From Krasilnikovia cinnamomea (GTDB lineage Bacteria > Actinomycetota > Actinomycetes > Mycobacteriales > Micromonosporaceae), in the NCBI RefSeq assembly GCF_004217545.1, contig NZ_SHKY01000001.1, positions 1,364,001-1,428,000 on the forward strand: DNA of 64,000 nt. Direction: 5' to 3'. The position numbers and the translations under genes are program-made. The notes beneath the pieces are model-generated. The model was not told the origin of the DNA. It did not search any database and saw nothing but the letters and a program-made list of their open reading frames with translations. This document shows, piece by piece, positions 8,755 to 17,151 of this stretch. Position 1 is the first letter of the stretch; the number at the start of each line of letters is the position of its first letter.

Positions 8755-9990
8755 TCAGGAGGCCGTAACCGGTTCCACCGCACGGACGGCCAGTGCGGCG
8801 GCGACCGTGTCGAGGTCGGCGAACAGCCCGGCCTGAGCGGCCCGGGCCCGGTCCAGCAGCCCGATGCGCTCCGCCAGCCCCACTCGCTCCGCCAGCCCCA
8901 CTCGCTCCGCCAGCCCCACTCGCTCGGCCAGCCCCACTCGCTCCGCCAGCCCCGGTGGTGGCGCGTCTCGCTCCGGTCTGTGGCCCGGCCGCACGGGCCC
9001 GGGCGCACGGCGCAGCGTCTCCTCGGCAACCGCGAGCGCCGCCTGGCGGGCGAAGATCCGGCTGAGCGCGGCGCACCCGGCCGGTGCGAACCCCCGGTCC
9101 GCCGCCGCTGGCAGGGCACCGGCGGCGGCCGCGACCGCACGGCGGGCCAGCCACCCGGCGGCCTCCGCGGACGCGACCAGTTCCCCCCACCCCGGCCGGG
9201 GGGACTCGGCGCCGTCCAGCAGCGCGGCCAGGCAGTCCAGGGCGAGCGCGGCGGTGGGGGCTCCGGAGTCGGCCGGGAGCCGCCCGAGAGCGGCGGCGAG
9301 GTCCCGGTGGAACCGGCCCGCGGTGCCGGCATACGCCCGTAAACGGTCACGGGCGATGCCGAGCACCCAGGCCTGCCCACCGCACGTCCAGGTGGCGGGG
9401 ATCACCGGGTCGGGCCCGCCGTACGCGGCGACCGCCGCGTGGGCGGCCGCACCGGCCTCGACGGCCAGGTACGCGGCGATGGCGCCGTCGGTGTCGAGCC
9501 CGGTCCCCGGGCCGGGCGGCGAAACCAGCCCAGACGCGGGTCCGCCCGCCCCGGAGCGGTCGCCCGCGTCAGCCTGAGAGCGGGAGGCGCCGTCAGCCGG
9601 AGAGCGGTTGCCCGCGTCGATCCGGGCCGCGGTCGCCTCGAGGGCGGCGCGGGCCGCCTCCAGCCGGACCGCGTGCGGCACGATCAGCCGGTGGGTGTGG
9701 TGGTCGTCCGGGGAGGCGCCGCGGCGCACCCGGCTGCGCGCGTAGGCGAGGGCCTGGTCCAGCGCCGCCCACCCGGCCCCCAGGGCACAGGCCCCGGTCA
9801 CGACGCGCGCACCGGCGGTGTCGGGGCCGCCGGTCTCGCGCAGGAACGTCAGCACGGCCGGGTGTACCCCGCCGGCATCCGCCCGGGCCCGCAGCTCGAC
9901 GACCCGGTACGCGTGGAACGCCCCGCCTTCGTCCACTGCGGACAGCGCCGCCTCGACCGTTCGGGAATCGTTTCCTCCAGCGGAATCCAT
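8755..9990 (-). CDS. Acyl-CoA-dehydrogenase-like protein with a repeat-expanded tail
   Basis: The 411-residue protein shows features of the helical C-terminal domain of acyl-CoA dehydrogenases. ALGAGWAALDQALAYARSRV resembles the helix with the ...ALAYARTR motif, VRLEAARAALEATAA the next helix, and YLAVEAGAAAHAAVAAYGG the ...QxxGG region. I do not see the N-terminal and beta domains or a clear catalytic Glu, so the activity is doubtful. Near the C-terminus GLAERV is repeated five times because of an 18-base tandem repeat. The ATG at 9990 has GGGAGGGTG upstream. It could instead be an uncharacterised helical protein; the family call is tentative. Confidence 0.45.
   Translation of the reverse strand: MDSAGGNDSRTVEAALSAVDEGGAFHAYRVVELRARADAGGVHPAVLTFLRETGGPDTAGARVVTGACALGAGWAALDQALAYARSRVRRGASPDDHHTHRLIVPHAVRLEAARAALEATAARIDAGNRSPADGASRSQADAGDRSGAGGPASGLVSPPGPGTGLDTDGAIAAYLAVEAGAAAHAAVAAYGGPDPVIPATWTCGGQAWVLGIARDRLRAYAGTAGRFHRDLAAALGRLPADSGAPTAALALDCLAALLDGAESPRPGWGELVASAEAAGWLARRAVAAAAGALPAAADRGFAPAGCAALSRIFARQAALAVAEETLRRAPGPVRPGHRPERDAPPPGLAERVGLAERVGLAERVGLAERVGLAERIGLLDRARAAQAGLFADLDTVAAALAVRAVEPVTAS
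8867..8955. repeat. Five tandem copies of an 18-base unit inside a CDS
   Basis: Copies of CGCTCCGCCAGCCCCACT start at 8867, 8885, 8903, 8921 (one base changed) and 8939 (partial). They encode the GLAERV hexapeptide repeats of the minus-strand gene. Because the unit is a multiple of three, copy-number change would keep the frame. Confidence 0.9.
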
Positions 9991-10247
9991 GACCGGCACC
10001 CTCCCTGAAGGACACGGCCGGGCGGTTTCCGCACCCGGCGGGGTTTCGACCGGCGCGCGACGACACGGCCGCGCGCGGGTCGATCCCGGTGCCGAGCGTA
10101 TGGAAATCCCTCGATCATTGACAGCCGCGACCGGCCCCCGCACCCAGGACCTTCGGCCCCGCGCCCCCGCCCCGGACCCGCGCGAGGATCCCGGCGATGT
10201 CGCCCTAGCGGCCCCGCCGGGTGCGCGGAGATGCCAGGATCTCGGGC

Positions 10248-11330
10248 ATGACTCTGGAACACACCGTCCGGCTGCACTTCGGGGACCGGTCCCGGGCCGC
10301 CGCCACGCACACGAACCTGTCCGCGGTCCGCGCCGACGGCGCAGTGCTGTGGGTCGCGGGTGACGAGACCGCGACGGTGGAGCGGCTGGTGGCCGACGAT
10401 CCGCACCGCCCCACCGCGTACGGTGACGAGGCGACGTTCCGGCTGGCCGACCTGGTCGATCTCCCCGGCGACGACAGCGAGGAGGAGGCCGACATCGAGG
10501 GCCTCGCCCGGACGGGACACTTCCTGTGGGCGGTCGGCTCGCACAGCCTGCGCCGGCGGCAGATCAAGTCCCGCCACCCCGACGCGAAGGCGCTCAAGCG
10601 GCTGGGCCGGGTGGAGGGGCAGGACAACCGGCAGATCCTGGTCCGGCTGCCGATCGCCGAGGTGGACGGGCTGCCCACCCCGGTCCGCGAGATCGTCGTC
10701 GACGGCCAGGCGCAGCGGGCGGCGATCCTCGCCGGGCGGGGCAACCTGCGGGCCCTGCTGGCGGACGACGAGCACCTCGCACCGTTCCTGGCCATCCCGG
10801 GCAAGGACAACGGGCTGGACATCGAGGGCATCGCGGTCCGCGGTGACCGGGTCTACCTCGGGCTGCGTGGGCCCGTGCTACGCGGCTGGGCGATCGTGCT
10901 CGAGGTGCGCCCGTACCCGGATCCGGAGCATCCCGGCCGGTTGTTGCTGCGGCCCTTCGACGACGAGCGGCCCTACCGCAAGTACGTGCTGGACCTCGAC
11001 GGGCTGGGCGTGCGCGACCTGTGCCCGGACGGCGACGACCTGCTCGTGCTGGCCGGACCGACCATGAACCTGGACGGGCCGGTGCGGATCTACCGCTGGC
11101 ATGGCGCCTGCCGGGTGGAGATGCCCGCGGTCGTCCGCGGCGAGGCCGTCAGCCGGGAGGTGGAACTGCCCTACGGCGAGGGCGACGACCACGCCGAGGG
11201 GATCGGGCTGCTGGCGCCGCGCGAGCAGGGCCGGGTGCTGGTCGTGTACGACAGCCCGGCGGCGGACCGCCTCACCGACGACGGCGCCGTCGTCGCTGAC
11301 GTGGTCCGCCTCCCGCCCGGCGACGCCTGA
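10248..11330 (+). CDS. DUF3616 family protein
   Basis: The 360-residue protein has the hallmarks of DUF3616: EEEADIEGLAR, SHSLRRRQIKSRHPDAKALKRL, NGLDIEGIAVRGDRVYLGLRGPVLRGWA and, near the end, DDHAEGIGLL. Family members are predicted beta-propellers of unknown role. No signal peptide is seen, so it is probably cytosolic. I chose ATG 10248; CAGGAT seven bases upstream could be a leaderless -10. It lies 257 bases from the divergent acyl-CoA-dehydrogenase-like gene; that gap shows only a TTGACA at 10118-10123 with no matching -10. Confidence 0.8.
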   Translation: MTLEHTVRLHFGDRSRAAATHTNLSAVRADGAVLWVAGDETATVERLVADDPHRPTAYGDEATFRLADLVDLPGDDSEEEADIEGLARTGHFLWAVGSHSLRRRQIKSRHPDAKALKRLGRVEGQDNRQILVRLPIAEVDGLPTPVREIVVDGQAQRAAILAGRGNLRALLADDEHLAPFLAIPGKDNGLDIEGIAVRGDRVYLGLRGPVLRGWAIVLEVRPYPDPEHPGRLLLRPFDDERPYRKYVLDLDGLGVRDLCPDGDDLLVLAGPTMNLDGPVRIYRWHGACRVEMPAVVRGEAVSREVELPYGEGDDHAEGIGLLAPREQGRVLVVYDSPAADRLTDDGAVVADVVRLPPGDA

Positions 11331-11352
11331 CGCCCGGGCTTTGGCCGCAGGC

Positions 11353-12324
11353 TCAGCGGTCGAGGCCGAAGAACACGGCGTCGGAGTACGCCGAACAGAT
11401 CGTGTCCAGGAAGTACGCGGCCGCGGTCCCGCACTGCTGCGCCTCCGCGCCGGGGTCCACCGGCAGGCCGTGGGCCATGCCCGCGATCCGGTACAGCCGG
11501 ACCTGGTCGGCGCCGTACACCTCCAGCGTGGTGCCCGCGGGCAGCGTCCGGGTCGCGGTCGGCTGCGCCGGGACGCCCAGCACGTCGGTGAACTGGTCAC
11601 GCAGCTCGACCCCGTTGGCCGGGACGACCTTCCAGTCGGCCTGGCCGTGCCAGATCGCCACCCGGGGCCGTGGCCCGGGGTAACCCGGGAAGGCGGCGCG
11701 CACCAGGTCGCCCCACTGCGCGGGCGTCCGGTCGGGCGGCACGTACTGGCAGGTCACGGCGGCGGCCACGGAGGTGGCGCACCGGTAGGGCAGGCCGGCG
11801 ACGATCGAGCCGGCGGCGAACAGGTCGGGGTAGGTGGCCAGCATGACGGCGCTCATCGCGCCGCCCGCCGACAGGCCCGAGACGAAGATCCGGGACGGGT
11901 CGGATCCGTACGTGGCCACGGCGTAGCCGGCCATCTGCCGGATGGACAACGCTTCGCCCTGCCCCCGGCCGGTGTCTGCGGGCAGGAACCAGTTGAAGCA
12001 GGCGGCGGAGTTGTTCGCCGTGCGCTGTTGCGCCAGCACCAGCGCGAAGTGCCACCGGTCGGCGAAGGTGCGCCACCCGGAGTTGGCGAAGTAGCCGGCG
12101 GCGTCCTGGGTGCAGCCGTGCAGCAACACGACCGCGGGCGCCCCGGGCGGCAGGTCAGCGGGGCGGTACGCGTACATGGCGAGGTTGCCGGGGTTGGTGC
12201 CGAAGCCGGTCACCTGTTCCAGGCCCGCGGCATGCGCCGGCCGGGGGGCGGCGAGGGCGGTGCCGAGGAGGACGGCGAGGACGACGGCGAGGTGACGGAC
12301 ACGGCGGATGGGGAAATGGGCCAT
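11353..12324 (-). CDS. Secreted PHB-depolymerase-family esterase
   Basis: This 323-residue alpha/beta hydrolase belongs to the esterase PHB family (LpqC/short-chain polyhydroxyalkanoate depolymerase, type 1 catalytic domain). A Sec signal peptide ends near AHA (about 31). VVLLHGCTQDA forms the oxyanion region, GLSAGGAMS is the lipase box with the nucleophile Ser, HGQADWKV carries the Asp and GMAHGLPVDPG the His. Likely substrates are polyesters or feruloyl/acetyl esters; these cannot be told apart from sequence. It ends 22 bases from the convergent DUF3616 gene. A link to the 3-hydroxybutyrate operon 12 kb away is only suggestive. Confidence 0.85.
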   Translation of the reverse strand: MAHFPIRRVRHLAVVLAVLLGTALAAPRPAHAAGLEQVTGFGTNPGNLAMYAYRPADLPPGAPAVVLLHGCTQDAAGYFANSGWRTFADRWHFALVLAQQRTANNSAACFNWFLPADTGRGQGEALSIRQMAGYAVATYGSDPSRIFVSGLSAGGAMSAVMLATYPDLFAAGSIVAGLPYRCATSVAAAVTCQYVPPDRTPAQWGDLVRAAFPGYPGPRPRVAIWHGQADWKVVPANGVELRDQFTDVLGVPAQPTATRTLPAGTTLEVYGADQVRLYRIAGMAHGLPVDPGAEAQQCGTAAAYFLDTICSAYSDAVFFGLDR

Positions 12325-12443
12325 GGCGGCCTCCGCGTGGGGGATTCGGGGATCTGCCCAGGCTAGGTCCCGCCGCCGGGCCGCGACATGGGTCCGCGCC
12401 CCACAACCACGCGGGCCGCGATGTCGCCGACGACCGGGGTCGC

Positions 12444-14504
12444 CTACGCGACCAGCGCGTTGCCGTCCGCCGGGGCGGCCGGGCGGCGACTGCGGCCCCG
12501 GCCCCGGGCCAGCTTGCGCCGGTACAGTTCCGCGTCGGCGTGCGCGTACAGCCCTTCGAGATCGGTGCCGTGCCGGCCGAGGACCCCGGCGCCGACGCTG
12601 ACCCCGATGCGTTCCGCCAGCGCGGCCTCCAGGTCCCCGGCGACGTCGTCGGTCTCACCGGCGCTGTGCGAGGAGAGCAGGACGACGAACTCGTCACCGC
12701 CGAGGCGGCCGACCACGTCGTGCGGGTGCAGCCGCTCCCTGAGGGTGGCGCCCACCCAGCAGAGCAGTTCGTCGCCCGCCGCGTGGCCCTCGGAGTCGTT
12801 GACCTCCTTGAACCGGTCGAGGTCGAGGATCAGCAGCGACAGGTCCCGGCGGTGCCGGTGGGCGTGGGCCAGTTCGGCGGTGGAGCGTTCCATGAAGCCC
12901 CGCCGGTTGAGGCACTGGGTGAGCGCGTCCACTCGGGACAGTTCGCGCAGCTTTCGGCGCTGCTCGGCGGCGACGCGGCCCCGGCTGGCGCAGACCAGGG
13001 AGACGACCAGTGCGCTGGTGAGGTGGCCGATCGCGTACCACGTGCTGGAGACGCCGACGAACACGGCGATGGCCACGAATGCGGACGCGGCGAACGGCAG
13101 CAGCACCGCCCTGGGGCTGATCAGCGCGATCAGCGGCAGCGTGGTGAGCATCCCGAGCGCGGGGGTGGAGCTGGCCCCGCCGTCCAGGCAGACCACAACG
13201 GTGCAGATGGTGAACTGGAGCGCGCCGACGATGGGCATGATCATCGCGGCGGCGGAGCTGCGGCTCAGCCTGGCAGCCGCCGCGACGGTGGTCACGCCCA
13301 GGGTGACGGCGACCGTCAGCAGTGTGGCCATCAGCCAGCGGTTCGGGTGCCCGCCGGCGAACAGCAGCACGTAGAGCAGCCCCATGCCCGGGGTCGAGAT
13401 GCCGAGCCGACCGGTCTCGGTGATCGCGCGGCGGCGCCGCTCGTGCCGGGACACCTTGGCCGACTGGCGGCGCGCGCCGTCGCCGCGCGCACCGGCGACC
13501 GCGGCCTCGGCAGGCACCTGCCGGTTGTGGTCCACCTTGTCGCGGTAGACGCGCCGGTCGGCGATCTCCTTGAGGGCCTCGGGGCTGGTCGCCTCCGCCG
13601 GATAGCACGCGTACCCGATGCCGGCCGAGGCCACCCCGTCCAGGGCGGCATGCAGCCGTTCGAGCACCACGGGAACGCCGTCGGGTTCGATGCCGCTGAG
13701 CACCGCGGCGAACTCGTCGCCGCCGACGCGTCCCACGGCGTCGTGGGTGCGCAACTGCTCGTCGATGGTGCGGCCGGTCCAGACCAGCAGGTCGTCGCCG
13801 GCCTGGTGGCCGTACCGGTCGTTGATCTCCTTGAAGCCGTCCAGGTCGACCAGGAGCAGGACGGCGCTGTCGCCGGTGCGCTCGGCCTCGGCCAGCTCGT
13901 TCGCCAGGCGTTCCTCGAAGCCGCGCCGGTTGAGGCAGCCGGTGAGCGGGTCGATGCGCGACAGGTCGCTCAGGCGGCGCTGCAGCGACACCATGGCCGC
14001 CGAGTACCGCAGGCACAGCGTCGCGATGATGCCGGTGTGGATGGTGTGGATCACGGCGTAGCTCATCTGGGCGGGGCCGCCGATGATCGCGACCGTCCAG
14101 TATCCGGCCACGGCGAGGCCCGCGACGGCGAGGAACGGCCGCAGCGGCATGCCGACCGCGAGCATGATGACCAGGAACGGCAGGTACGCGCCGACCGCGC
14201 TCTTCAGTCCGCCGTCGAGCAGGGCCAGCGCGGTGAATCCGGCGATGTTGACGACGAGCCCGGCCATCTGGACGGTGGCGCGGCGCCCCGCGCGCTCGAT
14301 GGCCTGGGCACCGGCCAGGGCCACGGCGGCCAGCACCAGCATGCTCACGCAGATCATCGCCATGGCCGGGCGGTTCCCGGCCGACCAGGTGGTCGCGACG
14401 TACACCAGGGTGCACAGCGGAGTCAGCATGGTGAGCGCGGCCCCGGCCCGTACGCTGCGCAGGCGTTGGCGGGACTTGTCGCCCGGCGATGACGTGGTCG
14501 TCAC
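12444..14504 (-). CDS. Membrane protein with two tandem (TM x6)-GGDEF modules, putative diguanylate cyclase
   Basis: The 686-residue protein contains two copies of the same plan. Module 1: about six TM helices (residues 20-170) and a GGDEF domain with GGDEF at 261-265 preceded by RTHD five residues earlier, a proper RxxD inhibitory site. Module 2: TM helices (about 370-510) and GGDEF at 602-606, where the matching position reads HPHD, so the Arg of the I-site is lost. Both active-site motifs are intact, which suggests cyclic-di-GMP synthesis, perhaps with both domains in one chain. The end of domain 1 (ADRRVYRDK) is slightly degenerate. GTG at 14504 follows GGAGG; no EAL domain. Confidence 0.88.
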   Translation of the reverse strand: MTTTSSPGDKSRQRLRSVRAGAALTMLTPLCTLVYVATTWSAGNRPAMAMICVSMLVLAAVALAGAQAIERAGRRATVQMAGLVVNIAGFTALALLDGGLKSAVGAYLPFLVIMLAVGMPLRPFLAVAGLAVAGYWTVAIIGGPAQMSYAVIHTIHTGIIATLCLRYSAAMVSLQRRLSDLSRIDPLTGCLNRRGFEERLANELAEAERTGDSAVLLLVDLDGFKEINDRYGHQAGDDLLVWTGRTIDEQLRTHDAVGRVGGDEFAAVLSGIEPDGVPVVLERLHAALDGVASAGIGYACYPAEATSPEALKEIADRRVYRDKVDHNRQVPAEAAVAGARGDGARRQSAKVSRHERRRRAITETGRLGISTPGMGLLYVLLFAGGHPNRWLMATLLTVAVTLGVTTVAAAARLSRSSAAAMIMPIVGALQFTICTVVVCLDGGASSTPALGMLTTLPLIALISPRAVLLPFAASAFVAIAVFVGVSSTWYAIGHLTSALVVSLVCASRGRVAAEQRRKLRELSRVDALTQCLNRRGFMERSTAELAHAHRHRRDLSLLILDLDRFKEVNDSEGHAAGDELLCWVGATLRERLHPHDVVGRLGGDEFVVLLSSHSAGETDDVAGDLEAALAERIGVSVGAGVLGRHGTDLEGLYAHADAELYRRKLARGRGRSRRPAAPADGNALVA

Positions 14505-14616
14505 TGCCCGCCTCACCTCCCCGCAACGGACCGGCCCATGTGTGACCAGCATCGACACGGTGGGGTGCGACTGAATGACCGCGCAGGAGCAGAGCGGGAG
14601 CATCGCCGGGCCGCAG

Positions 14617-14674
14617 TGAACCGTTTCAGCAGGCGCGCGCGCTCAACGGACGGATCGGCGGGTGAAACGGCTCA
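14617..14674. repeat. Inverted repeat between the GGDEF gene and sdaA
   Basis: TGAACCGTTTCA (14617-14628) and TGAAACGGCTCA (14663-14674) are inverted copies matching at 11 of 12 bases across 34 bases. It could be a weak terminator after sdaA or a dimer operator for the minus-strand genes. Confidence 0.3.
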
Positions 14675-14688
14675 GCGGCGGGTGGAGT

Positions 14689-16032
14689 TCAACACTCGAT
14701 GACATTGACCGCGAGACCACCGCGGGCGGTCTCCTTGTACTTGATCTTCATGTCGGCACCGGTTTCCCGCATGGTCTTGATGACCTTGTCCAGGGAGACG
14801 CTGTGCACCCCGTCACCGCGCAGCGCCAGCCGCGCCGCGGTGATCGCCTTGATGCTGGCCACCGCGTTGCGCTCGATGCACGGGATCTGCACCAGCCCGC
14901 CGACCGGGTCGCAGGTGAGGCCCAGGTTGTGCTCCATGGCGATCTCGGCGGCGTTCTCCACCTGCTCCGGGGTGCCGCCGAGTACCTCGGCCAGCCCGGC
15001 CGCGGCCATCGAGCAGGCCGAGCCGACCTCACCCTGGCAGCCCACCTCGGCGCCGGAGATGCTCGCGTTCTCCTTGAACAACATCCCGATGGCACCGGCG
15101 GTGAGCAGGAAACGGACGACGCCGTCGTCGGTGGCGCCGGGCACGAAACGCGCGTAGTAGTGCAGCACCGCGGGCACGATCCCGGCCGCGCCGTTGGTGG
15201 GTGCGGTGACGACCCGCCCGCCCGCCGCGTTCTCCTCGTTGACCGCCAGGGCGAACAGCGTCACCCAGTCCATCACCCGCAGCGGGTCGACGCTGTAGGC
15301 CTCCTCGCGCAGCCTGCGGTGCAGCTCGGCCGCGCGGCGGCGCACCTTCAGGCTCCCCGGCAGCGTGCCCTCCCGGGAGCATCCCCGGGTGACGCACTCC
15401 TGCATCACCTGCCAGATGTGCAGCAGCCCCGCGTGGGTGTCGGCGTCGGTACGCCAGGCCCGCTCGTTGGCCAGCACCACGTCGCTGATCCGCTGCCCGG
15501 TGGCCCGGGTCAGCTCCAGCAGGTCCGCGCCGGTCCGGAACGGGTGCGCGACGCTCACCTGCTCGGCCACCACCGTCCCCGCCTGCCCGTCCACGACGAA
15601 GCCGCCGCCCACCGAGTAGTACGTGCGGGAGCGCACCGGCTCACCGGCCGCGTCGTACGCGGTGAAGGTCATCCCGTTGGGGTGCAGCGGCAGGGCTCGG
15701 CGGCGGTGCAGCACCACGGTGATGTCGACGTCGTGCTTGCCGAGCAGCGGCACCCGCGCCTGCATCGCGGCGGCCCGCTCGTCGGCCGTGTCGGTGTCCA
15801 CCGTCTCGGGCGCCTCGCCCGCGAGACCGAGCAGCACGGCCTTGTCGCTGCCGTGTCCGTGCCCGGTGGCGCCGAGCGAGCCGAACAGTTCCGCGCTGAC
15901 CCGGACGGTACGCGCCAGCTCACCGTCGGCGGCCAGCCCCTCGGCGAAGATCCGGGCCGCGCGCATCGGCCCCACGGTGTGCGAACTCGACGGCCCGATA
16001 CCTACCTTGAACAGCTCGAACACACTGATCAT
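14689..16032 (-). CDS. sdaA: L-serine ammonia-lyase, iron-sulfur type
   Basis: The 447-residue single-chain enzyme deaminates L-serine to pyruvate and ammonia in the cytosol. The N-terminal domain has [14 protein letters not shown]. The catalytic domain has four conserved Cys: C332 and C340 in [15 protein letters not shown]374 in LTCDPVGG and C385 in VQIPCIERN. Three of these should hold the [4Fe-4S] cluster. The chain ends NVIEC; in the Legionella enzyme a C-terminal Cys caps the cluster, and C447 is in the right place. ATG with GGAG six bases before. The 213-base upstream region shows no glycine or serine riboswitch that I can recognise. Confidence 0.95.
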   Translation of the reverse strand: MISVFELFKVGIGPSSSHTVGPMRAARIFAEGLAADGELARTVRVSAELFGSLGATGHGHGSDKAVLLGLAGEAPETVDTDTADERAAAMQARVPLLGKHDVDITVVLHRRRALPLHPNGMTFTAYDAAGEPVRSRTYYSVGGGFVVDGQAGTVVAEQVSVAHPFRTGADLLELTRATGQRISDVVLANERAWRTDADTHAGLLHIWQVMQECVTRGCSREGTLPGSLKVRRRAAELHRRLREEAYSVDPLRVMDWVTLFALAVNEENAAGGRVVTAPTNGAAGIVPAVLHYYARFVPGATDDGVVRFLLTAGAIGMLFKENASISGAEVGCQGEVGSACSMAAAGLAEVLGGTPEQVENAAEIAMEHNLGLTCDPVGGLVQIPCIERNAVASIKAITAARLALRGDGVHSVSLDKVIKTMRETGADMKIKYKETARGGLAVNVIEC

Positions 16033-16245
16033 CGCGCACTCCTGTCACCGCGAGACGTCGTCGGCTCCGGCGGAGCAGAGACTACCCGTGGTATCGGCGG
16101 ATCAACCCGCTGCCCGGAGGGCTCCCGGCGCCCGGCACCGGCCAACGCGCCGCCGACGCTCACCCCGGCACCCGAACCTTGAAGACTTAGGGTCAGCTCC
16201 TCACCCAAACCCACCAAGATCCGAGGGCCGGCGCCGGGCCGCCGA

Positions 16246-17151
16246 TCAGCCGCCCGCCGGGTCGGGGGCGCCGATCAACCGCAGGGCGCCCGGCCGGACC
16301 CGGACGGTGACCGGGCAGCGGCCGAGGGGTTCACCGTCGGCGTACACGGGCAGGGCACGGTCGGCTTCGATGGTGACCTCGCGGGCCCGGCTGGCGGCGA
16401 TGCCGGGCAGCCCGAGGTGGGTGCCGTGGCGCAGGGCGGACAGCACGGGCAGCATCCGGCGGCGCGGCAGCGCCCCGACCGTGACCAGGTCCATCAGGCC
16501 GTCGTCGAGGCTGGCCGTGGGCGCGACGCGCAGGCCGCCGCCGTACCAGGGTGCGTTGGCGACCACCACGGTGTGGCCGGTCAGCGGGACGGTCTGGCCG
16601 TCCACGGTGAGCGTGTAGCCGACCGGACGCCAGCGGGCCATCACCGCGAGCGCCGCCAACTGGTACGCGATCGGCCGCCGGGGCAGCCGCCGCCGGTTCG
16701 CCAGGTCGTTGGCGGCCGCGTCGATGCCGGTGTAGACACCGCCGACCACGACCCGGCCCCCCGCCTCGGACTCCGCCTCGGCCACGTCGACGTCCCGGGC
16801 GGGCAGGGTGCGCAGGGACTCGGCGGCCCAGCGGGGGTCGGCGGGCAACGGGACCGCCCGGGCCAGGTCGTTGCCCCGCCCGGCCGGGACGACCGCCAGC
16901 TCGGCCCCCGTGCCGACCAGCCCGGCGGCGACCGCCCCGACCAACCCGTCACCCCCCACCGCCAGGACCGCGTGGCCCCGCACCGCGGCCTCGGCGGCCA
17001 GATCGGTGGCATGCCCGAGGGACCGGCTGAACGACACCGTCACCGCGGCGCCGCCCTCCCGCAGGGCACGGGCCACCCGGATGATCCGCTCCGGGGCGCT
17101 GCCCGCGCCCGCCGCGGGGTTGACCACCGCGGTGAAGACCTCGCGGCTCAC
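16246..17151 (-). CDS. Diacylglycerol/lipid kinase family protein
   Basis: The 301-residue cytosolic or membrane-associated kinase of the DAGK catalytic family has VNPAAGAGSAPERI at the N-terminus, GGDGLVGAVAAGL (ATP-binding GGDG), PAGRGNDLARA and the C-terminal DGLMDLVTVG and ADGEPLG motifs. Its GTG overlaps the stop of the upstream flavoenzyme gene as GTGA, which implies translational coupling. M. tuberculosis Rv2252, in the same gene neighbourhood, is a diacylglycerol kinase. A role in making phosphatidic acid or its ether analogue is inferred. Confidence 0.88.
   Translation of the reverse strand: MSREVFTAVVNPAAGAGSAPERIIRVARALREGGAAVTVSFSRSLGHATDLAAEAAVRGHAVLAVGGDGLVGAVAAGLVGTGAELAVVPAGRGNDLARAVPLPADPRWAAESLRTLPARDVDVAEAESEAGGRVVVGGVYTGIDAAANDLANRRRLPRRPIAYQLAALAVMARWRPVGYTLTVDGQTVPLTGHTVVVANAPWYGGGLRVAPTASLDDGLMDLVTVGALPRRRMLPVLSALRHGTHLGLPGIAASRAREVTIEADRALPVYADGEPLGRCPVTVRVRPGALRLIGAPDPAGG

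Noticed and set aside
8867..8955. CRISPR-like array
   Set aside because: The 18-base units are directly tandem with no spacers and are in frame inside a coding sequence.
16033..16245. Glycine/serine riboswitch before sdaA
   Set aside because: I could not find the conserved core of the glycine riboswitch on the minus strand, only GC-rich arms.
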